NCBI RefSeq assembly: GCF_030053425.1
Contig: NZ_JASGBI010000001.1
Span: 1,000,001-1,064,000 of the forward strand
Reading direction: 5' to 3'
From: Lysobacter stagni
GTDB lineage: Bacteria; Pseudomonadota; Gammaproteobacteria; Xanthomonadales; Xanthomonadaceae
Length of the DNA: 64,000 nucleotides
In this document: piece after piece, positions 46,800 through 57,809 of the stretch
How positions within the stretch are numbered: position 1 is the stretch's first letter
How the letters are laid out: each line of letters begins with the position of its first letter
Made by a program: the position numbers and the translations under genes
The notes under the pieces: generated by a model
The model's input: the letters and a program-made list of their open reading frames with translations, nothing else
Database searches by the model: none
What the model was told of the DNA's origin: nothing

Positions 46800-47111
46800 G
46801 CGCGCTGGCGTAACTTTGCCGAGCTGTTGCCTGAGCGGTTGCGGTTGCCGTTGCCGTTGCGCTGGCTGTTGCCCTTGCGACTTCGGAGCGAGCCGAGCAC
46901 CGCAGCCGTGCGAGGGCCGAAGAGTCGCCCATGTTTGAGCGGAGCGCAGCGCAGCGAGTTTGGGCGACGTCCCCCTGACTGGCGAGGAGCACAGGGAACC
47001 GCCGCGTAGCGGCGGATCGCGGAGGGAGCGGATGGTTTTGGTTACTTTTGCCCGAAACAAAAGTAACCCGCTCGCTTGCGAGCGGAAGCTGTTGCTCTTG
47101 ATATCGAAGCT

Positions 47112-47209
47112 CGTCCCGCGAAGGCGGGAATCCAACCTTCAGTCGTCACACTCTTTTCGAAGGCCGTGATACGCCGGATACGTGGATTCCCGCCTTCGCG
47201 GGAATGACG
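47112..47209. repeat. Pair of CCCGCGAA-type repeats at the centre of the palindrome
   Basis: CGTCCCGCGAAGGCGGGAAT (from 47112) and ATTCCCGCCTTCGCGGGAAT (from 47186) are inverted relative to each other, 50 bp apart. Each also holds its own internal inverted ends (CCCGC...GCGGG). The sequence recalls the ATTCCC-N8-GGGAAT style of the Neisseria dRS3 repeat; the same family appears diverged at 29367-29452. Confidence 0.75.
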
Positions 47210-47474
47210 ACAACCACGGCAACGGCAGTTGCAGGGCAACGGCAAAAGCAAAAGCTTCCGCCCGCGAACGGGCGGGTTACTTTTGTCTTGGCAAAAGTAA
47301 CCAAAACCGTTGGCTCCCTCCGCGATCCGCCGCTGCGCGGCGGTCCCCTGCGCTCCTCGCCGGAAAAGGGACGTCGCCCAAACTCGCGCCGCTACGCGGC
47401 ACTCAAACAGTGGGCGACTCTTCGCCCTTTTCCGGCTCCGGTGCTCGGCTCGCTCCGAAGTCGCAAGATCAATT

Positions 47475-47552
<78 letters not shown>

Positions 47553-47615
47553 GCGGTGGTCAATGCCAACTTGCAGCTGCAACTCGCTTCCGCCAGCGCC
47601 ATCGTGCGCGGCCAG

Positions 47616-50462
<2,847 letters not shown>

Positions 50463-50580
50463 CGGAGTCAGCCCATCAACGAACCACCGTGGCGCGCTTC
50501 CTCCAGCGAGGAAGGCGGATGCGAGGTGCAATGCGCGGTGCCGTGGATCCTGCGCCTCCGCCGCAGGTCCCTGCCGCGCG

Positions 50581-51144
50581 TCAGGAGTCCTTCAACGACG
50601 CCAGCAGGAACAGCCGCGCCTTCTGCCAGTCGCGGCGGATGCTGCGCTCGGAACGTTCCAGCAGCGCGGCGATCTCCAGCTCCGACAGGCCCGCGAAATA
50701 GCGCAGCTCCACCACCTGCGCCAGACGCGGATCCACCGCGGCCAGCTTGGTCAGCGCGGTATCCAGGCCCAGGGTGTCTTCGTCCAGGCGCAGGCCGCCT
50801 TCGACGTCATCGGGCAATTCCGTCACGCGGTGCAGGTCGCCGCCGCGCTTCTGCGCCAGGCGCTGGCGCGCGTAGTCGACCACGACACTGCGCATGGCGG
50901 ACGCGGCATAGGCGAAGAAGTGCGCTCGATCGTCGAACTGCGCTTCGCGCCGTCCGATGAGTTTGAGGTAAGCCTCGTGGACCAGTGCCGTCGCATCCAG
51001 CGTCTGTCCATGCTGGCCGGCCAGTTGCCGGCGCGCCATGGTGTGCAGTTCCTGGTACAGCGTGGCGAGCACGCGGTCCAGGGCGCCACGATCCCCCTCC
51101 CGCGCAGCGTCCAGCAGCAACGTGATATCGGCAGTCTCGGCCAT
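50581..51144 (-). CDS. Kinase-associated ECF sigma factor with a threonine in region 2.2
   Basis: A 187-residue extracytoplasmic-function sigma factor of the type often called TIGR02999 and linked to Ser/Thr kinases (ECF43-like). Region 2 contains LDATALVHEAYLKL (residues 49-62) where usual ECF factors read D-A-E-D-L-V-Q-E; Thr52 sits at the acidic position that contacts the beta-prime coiled coil. Region 4 is ELRYFAGLSELEIAALLERS (about 147-166), the helix-turn-helix. In related proteins phosphorylation of such a threonine by the neighbouring kinase switches the factor on. The ATG at 51144 has a GGGG ribosome-site-like run; 51156 is an alternative. Confidence 0.9.
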   Translation of the reverse strand: MAETADITLLLDAAREGDRGALDRVLATLYQELHTMARRQLAGQHGQTLDATALVHEAYLKLIGRREAQFDDRAHFFAYAASAMRSVVVDYARQRLAQKRGGDLHRVTELPDDVEGGLRLDEDTLGLDTALTKLAAVDPRLAQVVELRYFAGLSELEIAALLERSERSIRRDWQKARLFLLASLKDS

Positions 51145-51238
51145 AGGGAACCCCATGCGCAGTGGGGGCGAATATAGCGCGTTTCGTGATCGGTTCCGCA
51201 GAAGGCCGACGTCGGAAAAACGTGAGGGCGCAGGTCAG

Positions 51239-52063
51239 TTATTTCTGACAGTGCCCGCACCAGACGGTGGTTCGCTGGCCGATGGCGGCCTGTTTCAGCG
51301 CCCGTCCGCAGCGCGGGCAGGGTTCGCCACCGCGGCCGTAGGCCGACAGTTCCTGCTCGAAGTAGCCCGGCGCGCCGTCCGGGGCGATGAAGTCCCGCAG
51401 CGTGGTGCCGCCGCGCGCGATCGCATGGTCGAGGATGCGCCGGATCTCCTCCGCCAGGCGCAGGTAACGCTCGCGCGAGACCTTGCCCGCCGCGCGCAGC
51501 GGCGACACCCCGGCGGCGAACAGCGCCTCGGCCACGTAGATGTTGCCCACGCCGACGACCACGCGCTGGTCCATCAGGAAGGTCTTCACCGGGGCGCTGC
51601 GGCCGCGGCTCATCGCGAACAGGTAATCGCCGTCGAAGGTGTCCGACAGGGGCTCCGGGCCCAGGTCGGCCAGCAGCTCGTGCGTCTGTCCGGGCGGCTG
51701 CCACAGCAGGCAGCCGAAGCGGCGCGGATCGTTGAAACGCAGCACGCGGGGGCCTTCGCGGCCGCCTTCGAGCGCCAGGTCGACGTGGTCGTGCGGCCGC
51801 ACGGGCGTGTCGGCCGGCAGCACGCGCAGGCTGCCCGACATCCCCAGGTGCAGCAGCGCGCTGCCCATGGCGGTGTCCAGCAGCAGGTACTTCGCACGCC
51901 GGCGCACGGCATCGATGCGCTGGCCGGGCAGCAGGCGCGTGACCTCGTCGGGGATGGGCCAGCGCAGGTCCGGCCGGCGCAGCGTGACCGCCGTGACGCG
52001 CCGGCCCTCGACGTGCGGCGCCAGGCCGCGACGGGTGGTTTCGACTTCGGGCAGTTCGGGCAT
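51239..52063 (-). CDS. mutM: Formamidopyrimidine-DNA glycosylase
   Basis: A bifunctional DNA glycosylase/AP lyase of 274 residues that removes 8-oxoguanine and formamidopyrimidines. The N-terminus [14 protein letters not shown] carries the catalytic Pro2 and Glu3. The conserved Lys lies in RRAKYLLLD (about residue 57). The C-terminal zinc finger is [12 protein letters not shown] with WCGHCQK (last 30 residues) and the H2TH region [19 protein letters not shown] (about 165-183) is complete. Length equals the family norm. It is divergent from the CHAD gene. Confidence 0.97.
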   Translation of the reverse strand: MPELPEVETTRRGLAPHVEGRRVTAVTLRRPDLRWPIPDEVTRLLPGQRIDAVRRRAKYLLLDTAMGSALLHLGMSGSLRVLPADTPVRPHDHVDLALEGGREGPRVLRFNDPRRFGCLLWQPPGQTHELLADLGPEPLSDTFDGDYLFAMSRGRSAPVKTFLMDQRVVVGVGNIYVAEALFAAGVSPLRAAGKVSRERYLRLAEEIRRILDHAIARGGTTLRDFIAPDGAPGYFEQELSAYGRGGEPCPRCGRALKQAAIGQRTTVWCGHCQK

Positions 52064-52093
52064 GGGGCGAGCGTACTATCGTGTCCGAGCTCA

Positions 52094-52957
52094 ATGGGTT
52101 CGCCCGCCGCGATGGACAAGGTGTCCCCCCGCGTAACCGGAACCAGGCGCCGTGCGGAGAAGGCGCCGCCGGGCCCGGCGCTGTGCGCGTATGCCGTGTC
52201 CGAACTGGACGCCGCCCGCGAAGCGCTGGCCGATACGGATCTGCACGAAGGCGTGCACCGCGCGCGCAAGTCCGTGCGCCGCGTGCGTGCCTCGCTCGCG
52301 CTGGCCGGCGGCATCCTCGGCCCGGGTGCGGCGATGCTCGACCGCGAACTGCGCGGGTTGAACGAGGGCCTGTCCACGCTGCGCGACGCGCACGCGCTGG
52401 TCGAAACACTGGACCGTCTGCGCGCCCGCCGCGTGAGCGCGGAGACGAAAGCTCTGCTGGATCGCGCGCGTGAGGCCGCGGTCGCCGCGCGCGACGCATG
52501 CACGACCGATGCGCTGCGATCGGACCCCGGACTGATCGTCCGCCGCGCGCTGCTGGATGTACTGCGCGCGGCGTTGCCGGCGCTGGCCTGGGAACGTGCG
52601 ACGTCCGCCGGGTTGCGCATGGCCGTCGCCGATGCGGACGAACGCACGCGCCGCGCTCGCGAACGCGCCCAGCACAGCGGCAAGGACACCGACTGGCATC
52701 GCTGGCGCCGCCGCGCCCGCCGGGCCTCCCAGCAACGCCGTGCGATGGACGCCGTCGGCCTGCGCGTGGTGGCGGCCCCGAAGGCGTTCGACAAGCGCAC
52801 CACCGAGCGCCTGGGCGAAGCGCAGGACCTGAGCCTGCTGCGCGATCACTGCGGGCGTGAATCCCCATTCAGCCTGGACGACCGCAAGGCGCTGCGGCGG
52901 TACAGCGCCGATGCACTGGAGCGGCTGCGCAGCCGCATTGCCGTCGCCCCGGGCTGA
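52094..52957 (+). CDS. CHAD-domain protein
   Basis: A 287-residue helical protein with a CHAD domain, rich in Arg/His and likely to bind polyphosphate. The repeated signature helices DLHEGVHRARKSVRRVRASLAL (about residues 50-71) with ELRGLNEGLSTLRDAHALVETL (about 88-109), and WHRWRRRARRASQQRRAMDAVG (about 204-225), with KRTTERLGEAQDLSLLRDHC, are the CHAD hallmark. CHAD proteins localise to polyphosphate granules; a link to polyphosphate or to the nearby stress repair gene mutM is only positional. ATGs at 52094 and 52112 are both possible. Confidence 0.85.
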   Translation: MGSPAAMDKVSPRVTGTRRRAEKAPPGPALCAYAVSELDAAREALADTDLHEGVHRARKSVRRVRASLALAGGILGPGAAMLDRELRGLNEGLSTLRDAHALVETLDRLRARRVSAETKALLDRAREAAVAARDACTTDALRSDPGLIVRRALLDVLRAALPALAWERATSAGLRMAVADADERTRRARERAQHSGKDTDWHRWRRRARRASQQRRAMDAVGLRVVAAPKAFDKRTTERLGEAQDLSLLRDHCGRESPFSLDDRKALRRYSADALERLRSRIAVAPG

Positions 52958-53094
52958 ACGCGTTCGTCCTTGCGTGAAGGCATGAACGACCCCATCACGG
53001 AACCAGGCCATACAGGCGCGAACGGTGCTGCCCGGCTGGCATGATCGACGCTGGACCTGCCTGCACGCAGGCCCTTTCCCCCGGAGTCTCCGAA

Positions 53095-54282
53095 ATGCCC
53101 GCTTCCCTGTTCGATTTCCTCGCTGGCGGCCTGCTGCAGGCCACCTGGGGACAGCTGCTGATCTACCTGCTGGTGGTCACCCAGCTCACGATCTTCTCGG
53201 TCACGTTGTACCTGCATCGTTCGCAGGCGCACCGCGCGGTCGATTTCCATCCGGTGCTGGCGCACTTCTTCCGCTTCTGGACGTGGCTGACCACCTCGAT
53301 GATCACGAAGGAGTGGGCGGCGATCCATCGCAAGCACCACGCCAAGTGCGAGACCGAGGAAGATCCGCACAGCCCGCAGTTCAAGGGCATCGACACGGTG
53401 ATGTGGCGCGGCGTGGAGCTCTACCGCGAAGCGCGCGGCCAGCGCGAGGACATCGAGAAGTACGGCAAGGGCTGCCCGGACGACTGGATCGAGCGCCACC
53501 TCTACACGCCGTACGCCACGTTCGGCCCGACGCTGCTGGCGTTCATCAGCTTCGCGCTGTTCGGCTTCATGGGCCTGGCGGTGTGGGCGCTGCAGATGTT
53601 GTGGATCCCGTTCTGGGCCGCGGGCGTGGTCAACGGCCTGGGCCACTGGTGGGGCTACCGCAATTTCGAGACCACCGACACCGCGACCAATCTCACGCCG
53701 TGGGGTTTCTGGATCGGCGGCGAAGAGCTGCACAACAACCACCACGCTTTCCCGTCGTCGGCGAAGTTCGCGCTGCGCAAGTGGGAATTCGACATCGGCT
53801 GGAGCGCGATCAAGGTGCTGGAGAAAGTGCGCCTGGCCAAGGTGCTGCGCGTGGCGCCGACGCTGGACGTGCGCCCCAACATCGCCATGCCCGACGGCGA
53901 GACGCTCAAGGCATTGCTGGCCATCCGCTTCCAGGCGATGACCGACTACTACCGCAGCGTCACGCTGCCTTCGCTGCGCGAGGCCAAGTTGAAGCTGCCG
54001 CGCAAACTGCGACACGGCCTGGCCGACGGCGGTCGCTGGCTCGATGATGACAAGCGCGCCAAGTTGCAGGCCTGGCTGGCCGAACGTCCGAAGATGGCCA
54101 CGCTGGCCGATTTCCGCCAGCGTCTGGCGCAGGTCCTGGACGATCGTTCGCACGACGCGCAGGCCACGCTTGCCAGGCTGCATGCCTGGTGCACCGAGGC
54201 CGAGGCCAGCGGCATCCAGACGCTGCAGGCGTTCTCGGCGCGCATGAAGGGGTATGCGCTGGCACCGGCGCGCACGGCCTGA
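53095..54282 (+). CDS. Acyl-lipid/acyl-CoA desaturase
   Basis: A 395-residue membrane-bound di-iron fatty-acid desaturase (Delta9 type) that introduces a cis double bond into acyl chains. The three histidine boxes are HRSQAH (about residue 41), HRKHH (about 78) and HNNHH (about 216), which bind the di-iron centre. Hydrophobic spans lie at about 20-42, 55-73 and 150-190. The C-terminal 130 residues are hydrophilic and helical with no obvious domain, longer than many bacterial desaturases. The ATG at 53095 has a GGAG Shine-Dalgarno; an upstream ATG at 53041 is less likely. It is followed by the EF-hand gene after 13 bp. Confidence 0.92.
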   Translation: MPASLFDFLAGGLLQATWGQLLIYLLVVTQLTIFSVTLYLHRSQAHRAVDFHPVLAHFFRFWTWLTTSMITKEWAAIHRKHHAKCETEEDPHSPQFKGIDTVMWRGVELYREARGQREDIEKYGKGCPDDWIERHLYTPYATFGPTLLAFISFALFGFMGLAVWALQMLWIPFWAAGVVNGLGHWWGYRNFETTDTATNLTPWGFWIGGEELHNNHHAFPSSAKFALRKWEFDIGWSAIKVLEKVRLAKVLRVAPTLDVRPNIAMPDGETLKALLAIRFQAMTDYYRSVTLPSLREAKLKLPRKLRHGLADGGRWLDDDKRAKLQAWLAERPKMATLADFRQRLAQVLDDRSHDAQATLARLHAWCTEAEASGIQTLQAFSARMKGYALAPARTA

Positions 54283-54295
54283 CATCATCGGCGCG

Positions 54296-54751
54296 ATGGA
54301 TCGCACGCACCTGCACACGCCCGCGCGGATCCGCGCGGGCGTTCTGTTTTTCATCGCACTCGTCTGGGGCGCCGATGCCGGCGCCCAGTCGATCCCGATG
54401 ACGCTGAACCGCGCGCCCGTGCCGGCGTCCGATGCCGCACCCGCGCCCGTCGCACCGCCGGTGGTCGAACGTCCCGCCGTCGAAGCCAGCACCGACTACG
54501 TCGCACGCATGGATGCAGACCATGACGGTCGCGTGTCCCTGCTCGAATACCAGGACTGGCTGAGTTACGCCTTCACCCGCATGGACGCGAACGGCGACGG
54601 CCTGCTGTCGGTGGACGAACTTCCCGGCGGCCGCGGCACGCCCATCAGTCTGGTCGATCACCGCCGCACGCTGGCCGAACGCTTCGCCCGGCAGGACCGC
54701 AACCGCGACGGTTTCCTCGACGCCCAGGAACTGCTCGCTCCACCGCAGTGA
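54296..54751 (+). CDS. Exported EF-hand calcium-binding protein
   Basis: A 151-residue exported protein. The signal peptide (RAGVLFFIALVWGADAGAQ, about residues 13-31) is followed by a Pro/Ala linker and three EF-hand loops: DADHDGRVSLLE (about 73-84), DANGDGLLSVDE (about 97-108) and DRNRDGFLDAQE (about 133-144), each with the DxDxDG pattern and the Glu at position 12. This gives a capacity for two or three Ca2+. Such proteins are common in Xanthomonadaceae, function unknown. It begins 13 bp after the desaturase, perhaps co-transcribed. Confidence 0.9.
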   Translation: MDRTHLHTPARIRAGVLFFIALVWGADAGAQSIPMTLNRAPVPASDAAPAPVAPPVVERPAVEASTDYVARMDADHDGRVSLLEYQDWLSYAFTRMDANGDGLLSVDELPGGRGTPISLVDHRRTLAERFARQDRNRDGFLDAQELLAPPQ

Positions 54752-54853
54752 ACACTGGTTCCTGCCGATTCCCCGGCACTGGTCCACATGCGGGCATGCC
54801 CCGCCCCTAGCCTGATCGTGTCCAGGCACACCGCGCCTGCGCGGAACACGACC

Positions 54854-55657
54854 ATGCCCTGCTTCATCTGCGAAACCTGCGGCACCCAGTACGCACCATC
54901 CGACGCACCGCCCGCGCACTGTCCGATCTGCGAGGACGAGCGCCAGTACGTCGGCTGGAACGGACAGACATGGACCACGCATGACGCGCTGGCGGCGCGG
55001 CATCGCCTGCGCATCGAGGACGACGCGGGTCTGCTGGGCATCGGCATCGCCGGCGAGTTCGCCATTCCGCAACGCGCGCTGTTGTTGCCGACGGACGCGG
55101 GCAACCTGCTGTGGGAGTGCGTGAGCCTGGTCACCGAGGAAGCCGTCGCGGCGTTGAAGGCGCGCGGTGGCGTGGACCGCATCGTGATCTCGCATCCGCA
55201 CTTCTACAGCGCGATGGTGGAATGGAGCGAAGCGCTCGGCGGCGTACCGATCCTGCTGCACGAAGCCGACCGGCAATGGGTGATGCGCCCGTCCGAGCGC
55301 ATCGAGTTCTGGCACGGCGATGCGTTGCGCCTGTCCGACGACGTCACGCTGGTCCGCGCCGGCGGCCACTTCGACGGCAGCACCGCGCTGCACTGGGCCC
55401 GTGGTCCACGAGCGGGCGGCGCGCTGTTCCCCGGCGACGCGCTGCAGGTGGTGCTGGACCGGCGCCATGTGACCTTCATGTACAGCTATCCGAACTACAT
55501 CCCGATGAAGACCGGCGACGTGCGCGCGATGGAAGCGCGGCTGCGCGGGTTCGCGTTCGAGGATGTCTACGGATACACCTGGGGCCGCAACATCCTTGGC
55601 GGCGGCCGCGATGCGGTGGACGCGTCGTTCGACCGTCATCTGGCGGCGGTGGCCTAG
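54854..55657 (+). CDS. MBL-fold hydrolase with rubredoxin-like zinc ribbon
   Basis: A 267-residue protein with an N-terminal Cys4 ribbon, MPCFICETCGTQYAPS and HCPICEDERQYVGWNGQ (residues 3-35), like a rubredoxin knuckle. The rest is a metallo-beta-lactamase-like domain: RIVISHPHFYSAMVEWSEALG (about 110-130) is the place of the HxHxDH metal motif, and LVRAGGHFDGSTALHWARG (His at about 178) plus LFPGDALQVV (Asp at about 197) are the later ligands. The second metal site is altered because the usual DH is replaced by SA. The usual function of the group is unknown. It follows the EF-hand gene after 102 bp. Confidence 0.75.
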   Translation: MPCFICETCGTQYAPSDAPPAHCPICEDERQYVGWNGQTWTTHDALAARHRLRIEDDAGLLGIGIAGEFAIPQRALLLPTDAGNLLWECVSLVTEEAVAALKARGGVDRIVISHPHFYSAMVEWSEALGGVPILLHEADRQWVMRPSERIEFWHGDALRLSDDVTLVRAGGHFDGSTALHWARGPRAGGALFPGDALQVVLDRRHVTFMYSYPNYIPMKTGDVRAMEARLRGFAFEDVYGYTWGRNILGGGRDAVDASFDRHLAAVA

Positions 55658-55686
55658 CTGCTTCGCGCTGCCGCGATGGTTGGCCG

Positions 55687-57147
55687 TCACCGCGCCAACG
55701 ATCGCGCCAACGCGTCCAGGCGATCCGCGATCGCGTCCTCGTCGATACATCCGATCCCGAACGCAATGCCCGCCATCGCATCGTCGCGTCGCGCCAGCGC
55801 GTGCAGCGGAATCGCGCCCGGCGCGTGCTCGAGGATGCGCGGGATCAGCGCGTTGGCGCCGTCCGCATCGCTCAGCCGTGCCGTCACGTGGATGCCCGCT
55901 TCGGACGCGACCGGCTCGAACCAGCGCGACAGCGGACCGTCGAACGCGGCGTTCAGAGCCGCGCGCCGCGCCGCGTAGACCTTGCGCATGCGACGCACGT
56001 GCCGCGCGAGATGGCCCTCGAGGATGAAATCGGCCAGGGCATCCTGCAGTGGGCCATTGCCGCAGGTGTCCGCGCCTTCCTTCGCGGCGGCCAGCGCGTC
56101 GCGCAGCCACGGCGGCGCGACGACGTAACCGATGCGCAGCGACGGAAACACGCTCTTGGAGAACGTGCCGACGTAGATCACGCGACCCTCGCGATCCAGC
56201 GTCTGCAGCGCGTCGAGCGGGCGCGCTCCGTAGCGGAACTCGCCGTCGTAGTCGTCCTCGATGATCCACGTATCGTGCTCGCGCGCGAAGCCGAGCAGGG
56301 CGCGACGACGCGCCATCGACATCGCCACGCCGGTCGGATACTGGTGCGACGGCGTCACGTAGATCAGTCGCGCGTCGCCGGGCAACTGATCGACGCGCAG
56401 TCCTTCCGAATCCACCGGCACCGGGACCACGCGGGCGCCTGCGGCCGACATCGTTGCATGCACCGTGGGGTAGCCGGGATCCTCGACCGCGACGGTGGTG
56501 CGACCGGGCTCGATCAGCAGGCGCGCGAGCAGGTCGAATGCCTGTCGCGCACCGGAGGTCACGATCACGTCCTCGCCGCGGCACGACACCGCGCGTGCGA
56601 ACGACACATGCCCCGCGATGGCTTCACGCAGGCGGGGTCGTCCGTGCGGGGGCTGATAACCCAGCGATGCACCATGGCGCGGATGGAACGCCCGCGACAG
56701 CAGGCGTCGCCACACATCGAATGGAAACGCCCGATGGTCCGGCACGCCGAGGCGGAAGCCGGTGGTCCATTCATCGCCGGCCTGGACCGCGCTGCTCCAT
56801 GACGGCGGCTGCCATGTCGCCCCCAGGCGCGGTGCACGGTCCGCGCGCCGCGTCGCGCGCCGGACCGATGCGGCAGGTCGCGACACCACGTCGGCCACCA
56901 CCGCCTTCGCGCCGGCACGCGTGACCACATACCCCTCCGCGAGGAGCAGGTCGTACGCGGCGATGACCGTGTTGCGCGCGATGCGATAGGCCGAGGCGAC
57001 GCGGCGCGTGGACGGCAGTTCGGTGCCGGCGCGCAGGCGCTGTTCGAGGATGGCGGTGCGCAGCTGTTCGTGCAGCAGGCGCGTGCGGTTCGCACCGGTC
57101 GCGCCGATGTCCAGCGGAAACTCGAAAACTGGTTCCTGCGGGGTCAT
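55687..57147 (-). CDS. MocR-family GntR/aminotransferase transcriptional regulator
   Basis: A 486-residue regulator with an N-terminal winged helix-turn-helix of the GntR type (RLLHEQLRTAILEQRLRAGTELPSTRRVASAY, about residues 23-54; in two pieces) and a C-terminal fold-type I aminotransferase domain. The PLP lysine lies in VGTFSKSVFPSLRIGY (about 345-360). Other landmarks are VTSGARQAFDLLARLL (about 198) and WIIEDDYDGEFRYG (about 300; Asp contacts PLP). PdxR and GabR are founding members. It is divergent from a cupin gene 80 bp away and probably controls it; GGAACC boxes occur at 57166-57171 and 57217-57222 with an inverted GGTTCC at 57131-57136. Confidence 0.92.
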   Translation of the reverse strand: MTPQEPVFEFPLDIGATGANRTRLLHEQLRTAILEQRLRAGTELPSTRRVASAYRIARNTVIAAYDLLLAEGYVVTRAGAKAVVADVVSRPAASVRRATRRADRAPRLGATWQPPSWSSAVQAGDEWTTGFRLGVPDHRAFPFDVWRRLLSRAFHPRHGASLGYQPPHGRPRLREAIAGHVSFARAVSCRGEDVIVTSGARQAFDLLARLLIEPGRTTVAVEDPGYPTVHATMSAAGARVVPVPVDSEGLRVDQLPGDARLIYVTPSHQYPTGVAMSMARRRALLGFAREHDTWIIEDDYDGEFRYGARPLDALQTLDREGRVIYVGTFSKSVFPSLRIGYVVAPPWLRDALAAAKEGADTCGNGPLQDALADFILEGHLARHVRRMRKVYAARRAALNAAFDGPLSRWFEPVASEAGIHVTARLSDADGANALIPRILEHAPGAIPLHALARRDDAMAGIAFGIGCIDEDAIADRLDALARSLAR

Positions 57148-57227
57148 GGCAACTGGCGCTCTCCTGGAACCAACCAGAGCCTACGGTATCCCTCACGGAC
57201 CACAAGGCCGTCCACCGGAACCCTCCC

Positions 57228-57698
57228 ATGACCGCGTTCAGCCGCACCCCGCTGCAGGACTTCCTCCCCGCCCGGATCGCCGCCACCGCCGACACGCCCT
57301 GGATTCCCATGAGCGTGGAGAAGTCCTGGAAGCCGCTGCGCTTCCTCAAGGACGGCCGCGGCTTCGTCGAACTGCTGCGGATGCGGCCGGGCGCGGTCAT
57401 GCCCCTGCATCGCCATACCGGTGAGATCCACGCCTACAACCTCGCCGGCACGCGCACGCTGTGCACGGGCGAGGTGATCGGCCCCGGCGACTACGTCTAC
57501 GAACCGCCCGGCAACACCGACTGGTGGAAAGTGACGGGCGAGGAGGAGATGACCGCGCTGGTGGTGGTTATCGGCGCGGTGGAGTTCATCGATGCGGGCG
57601 GCAACGTGAAGTCGCGCGCCGACGCGCATTCGCAGCTCCAGGCCTACCGCGACCATTGCGTGCGGCACGGGCTGGCGCTGCGCGATCTGGTCGACTGA
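57228..57698 (+). CDS. Cupin-fold dioxygenase-like protein
   Basis: A 156-residue cupin. The metal-binding core is MPLHRHTGEIHAYNLAG (about residues 58-74) with His-x-His and a Glu, followed by the IGPGDYVYEPPGNTDWWK (about 84-101) motif 2 region. It resembles proteins annotated as 2,4'-dihydroxyacetophenone dioxygenase-like, though the substrate is unproved. The ATG at 57228 lies in a short promoter region shared with the divergent MocR regulator. The stop is 111 bp before tex. Confidence 0.78.
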   Translation: MTAFSRTPLQDFLPARIAATADTPWIPMSVEKSWKPLRFLKDGRGFVELLRMRPGAVMPLHRHTGEIHAYNLAGTRTLCTGEVIGPGDYVYEPPGNTDWWKVTGEEEMTALVVVIGAVEFIDAGGNVKSRADAHSQLQAYRDHCVRHGLALRDLVD

Positions 57699-57809
57699 CC
57701 GCGCGGGCCGCCGCCGCTTCGCCGCGGATGTCAACGGGTACCGCGCCGCCGCATGCATTGCGACAATCGACGTTCCACCCGGAAGACCGGGTTACAACGA
57801 TTGGAAGCA

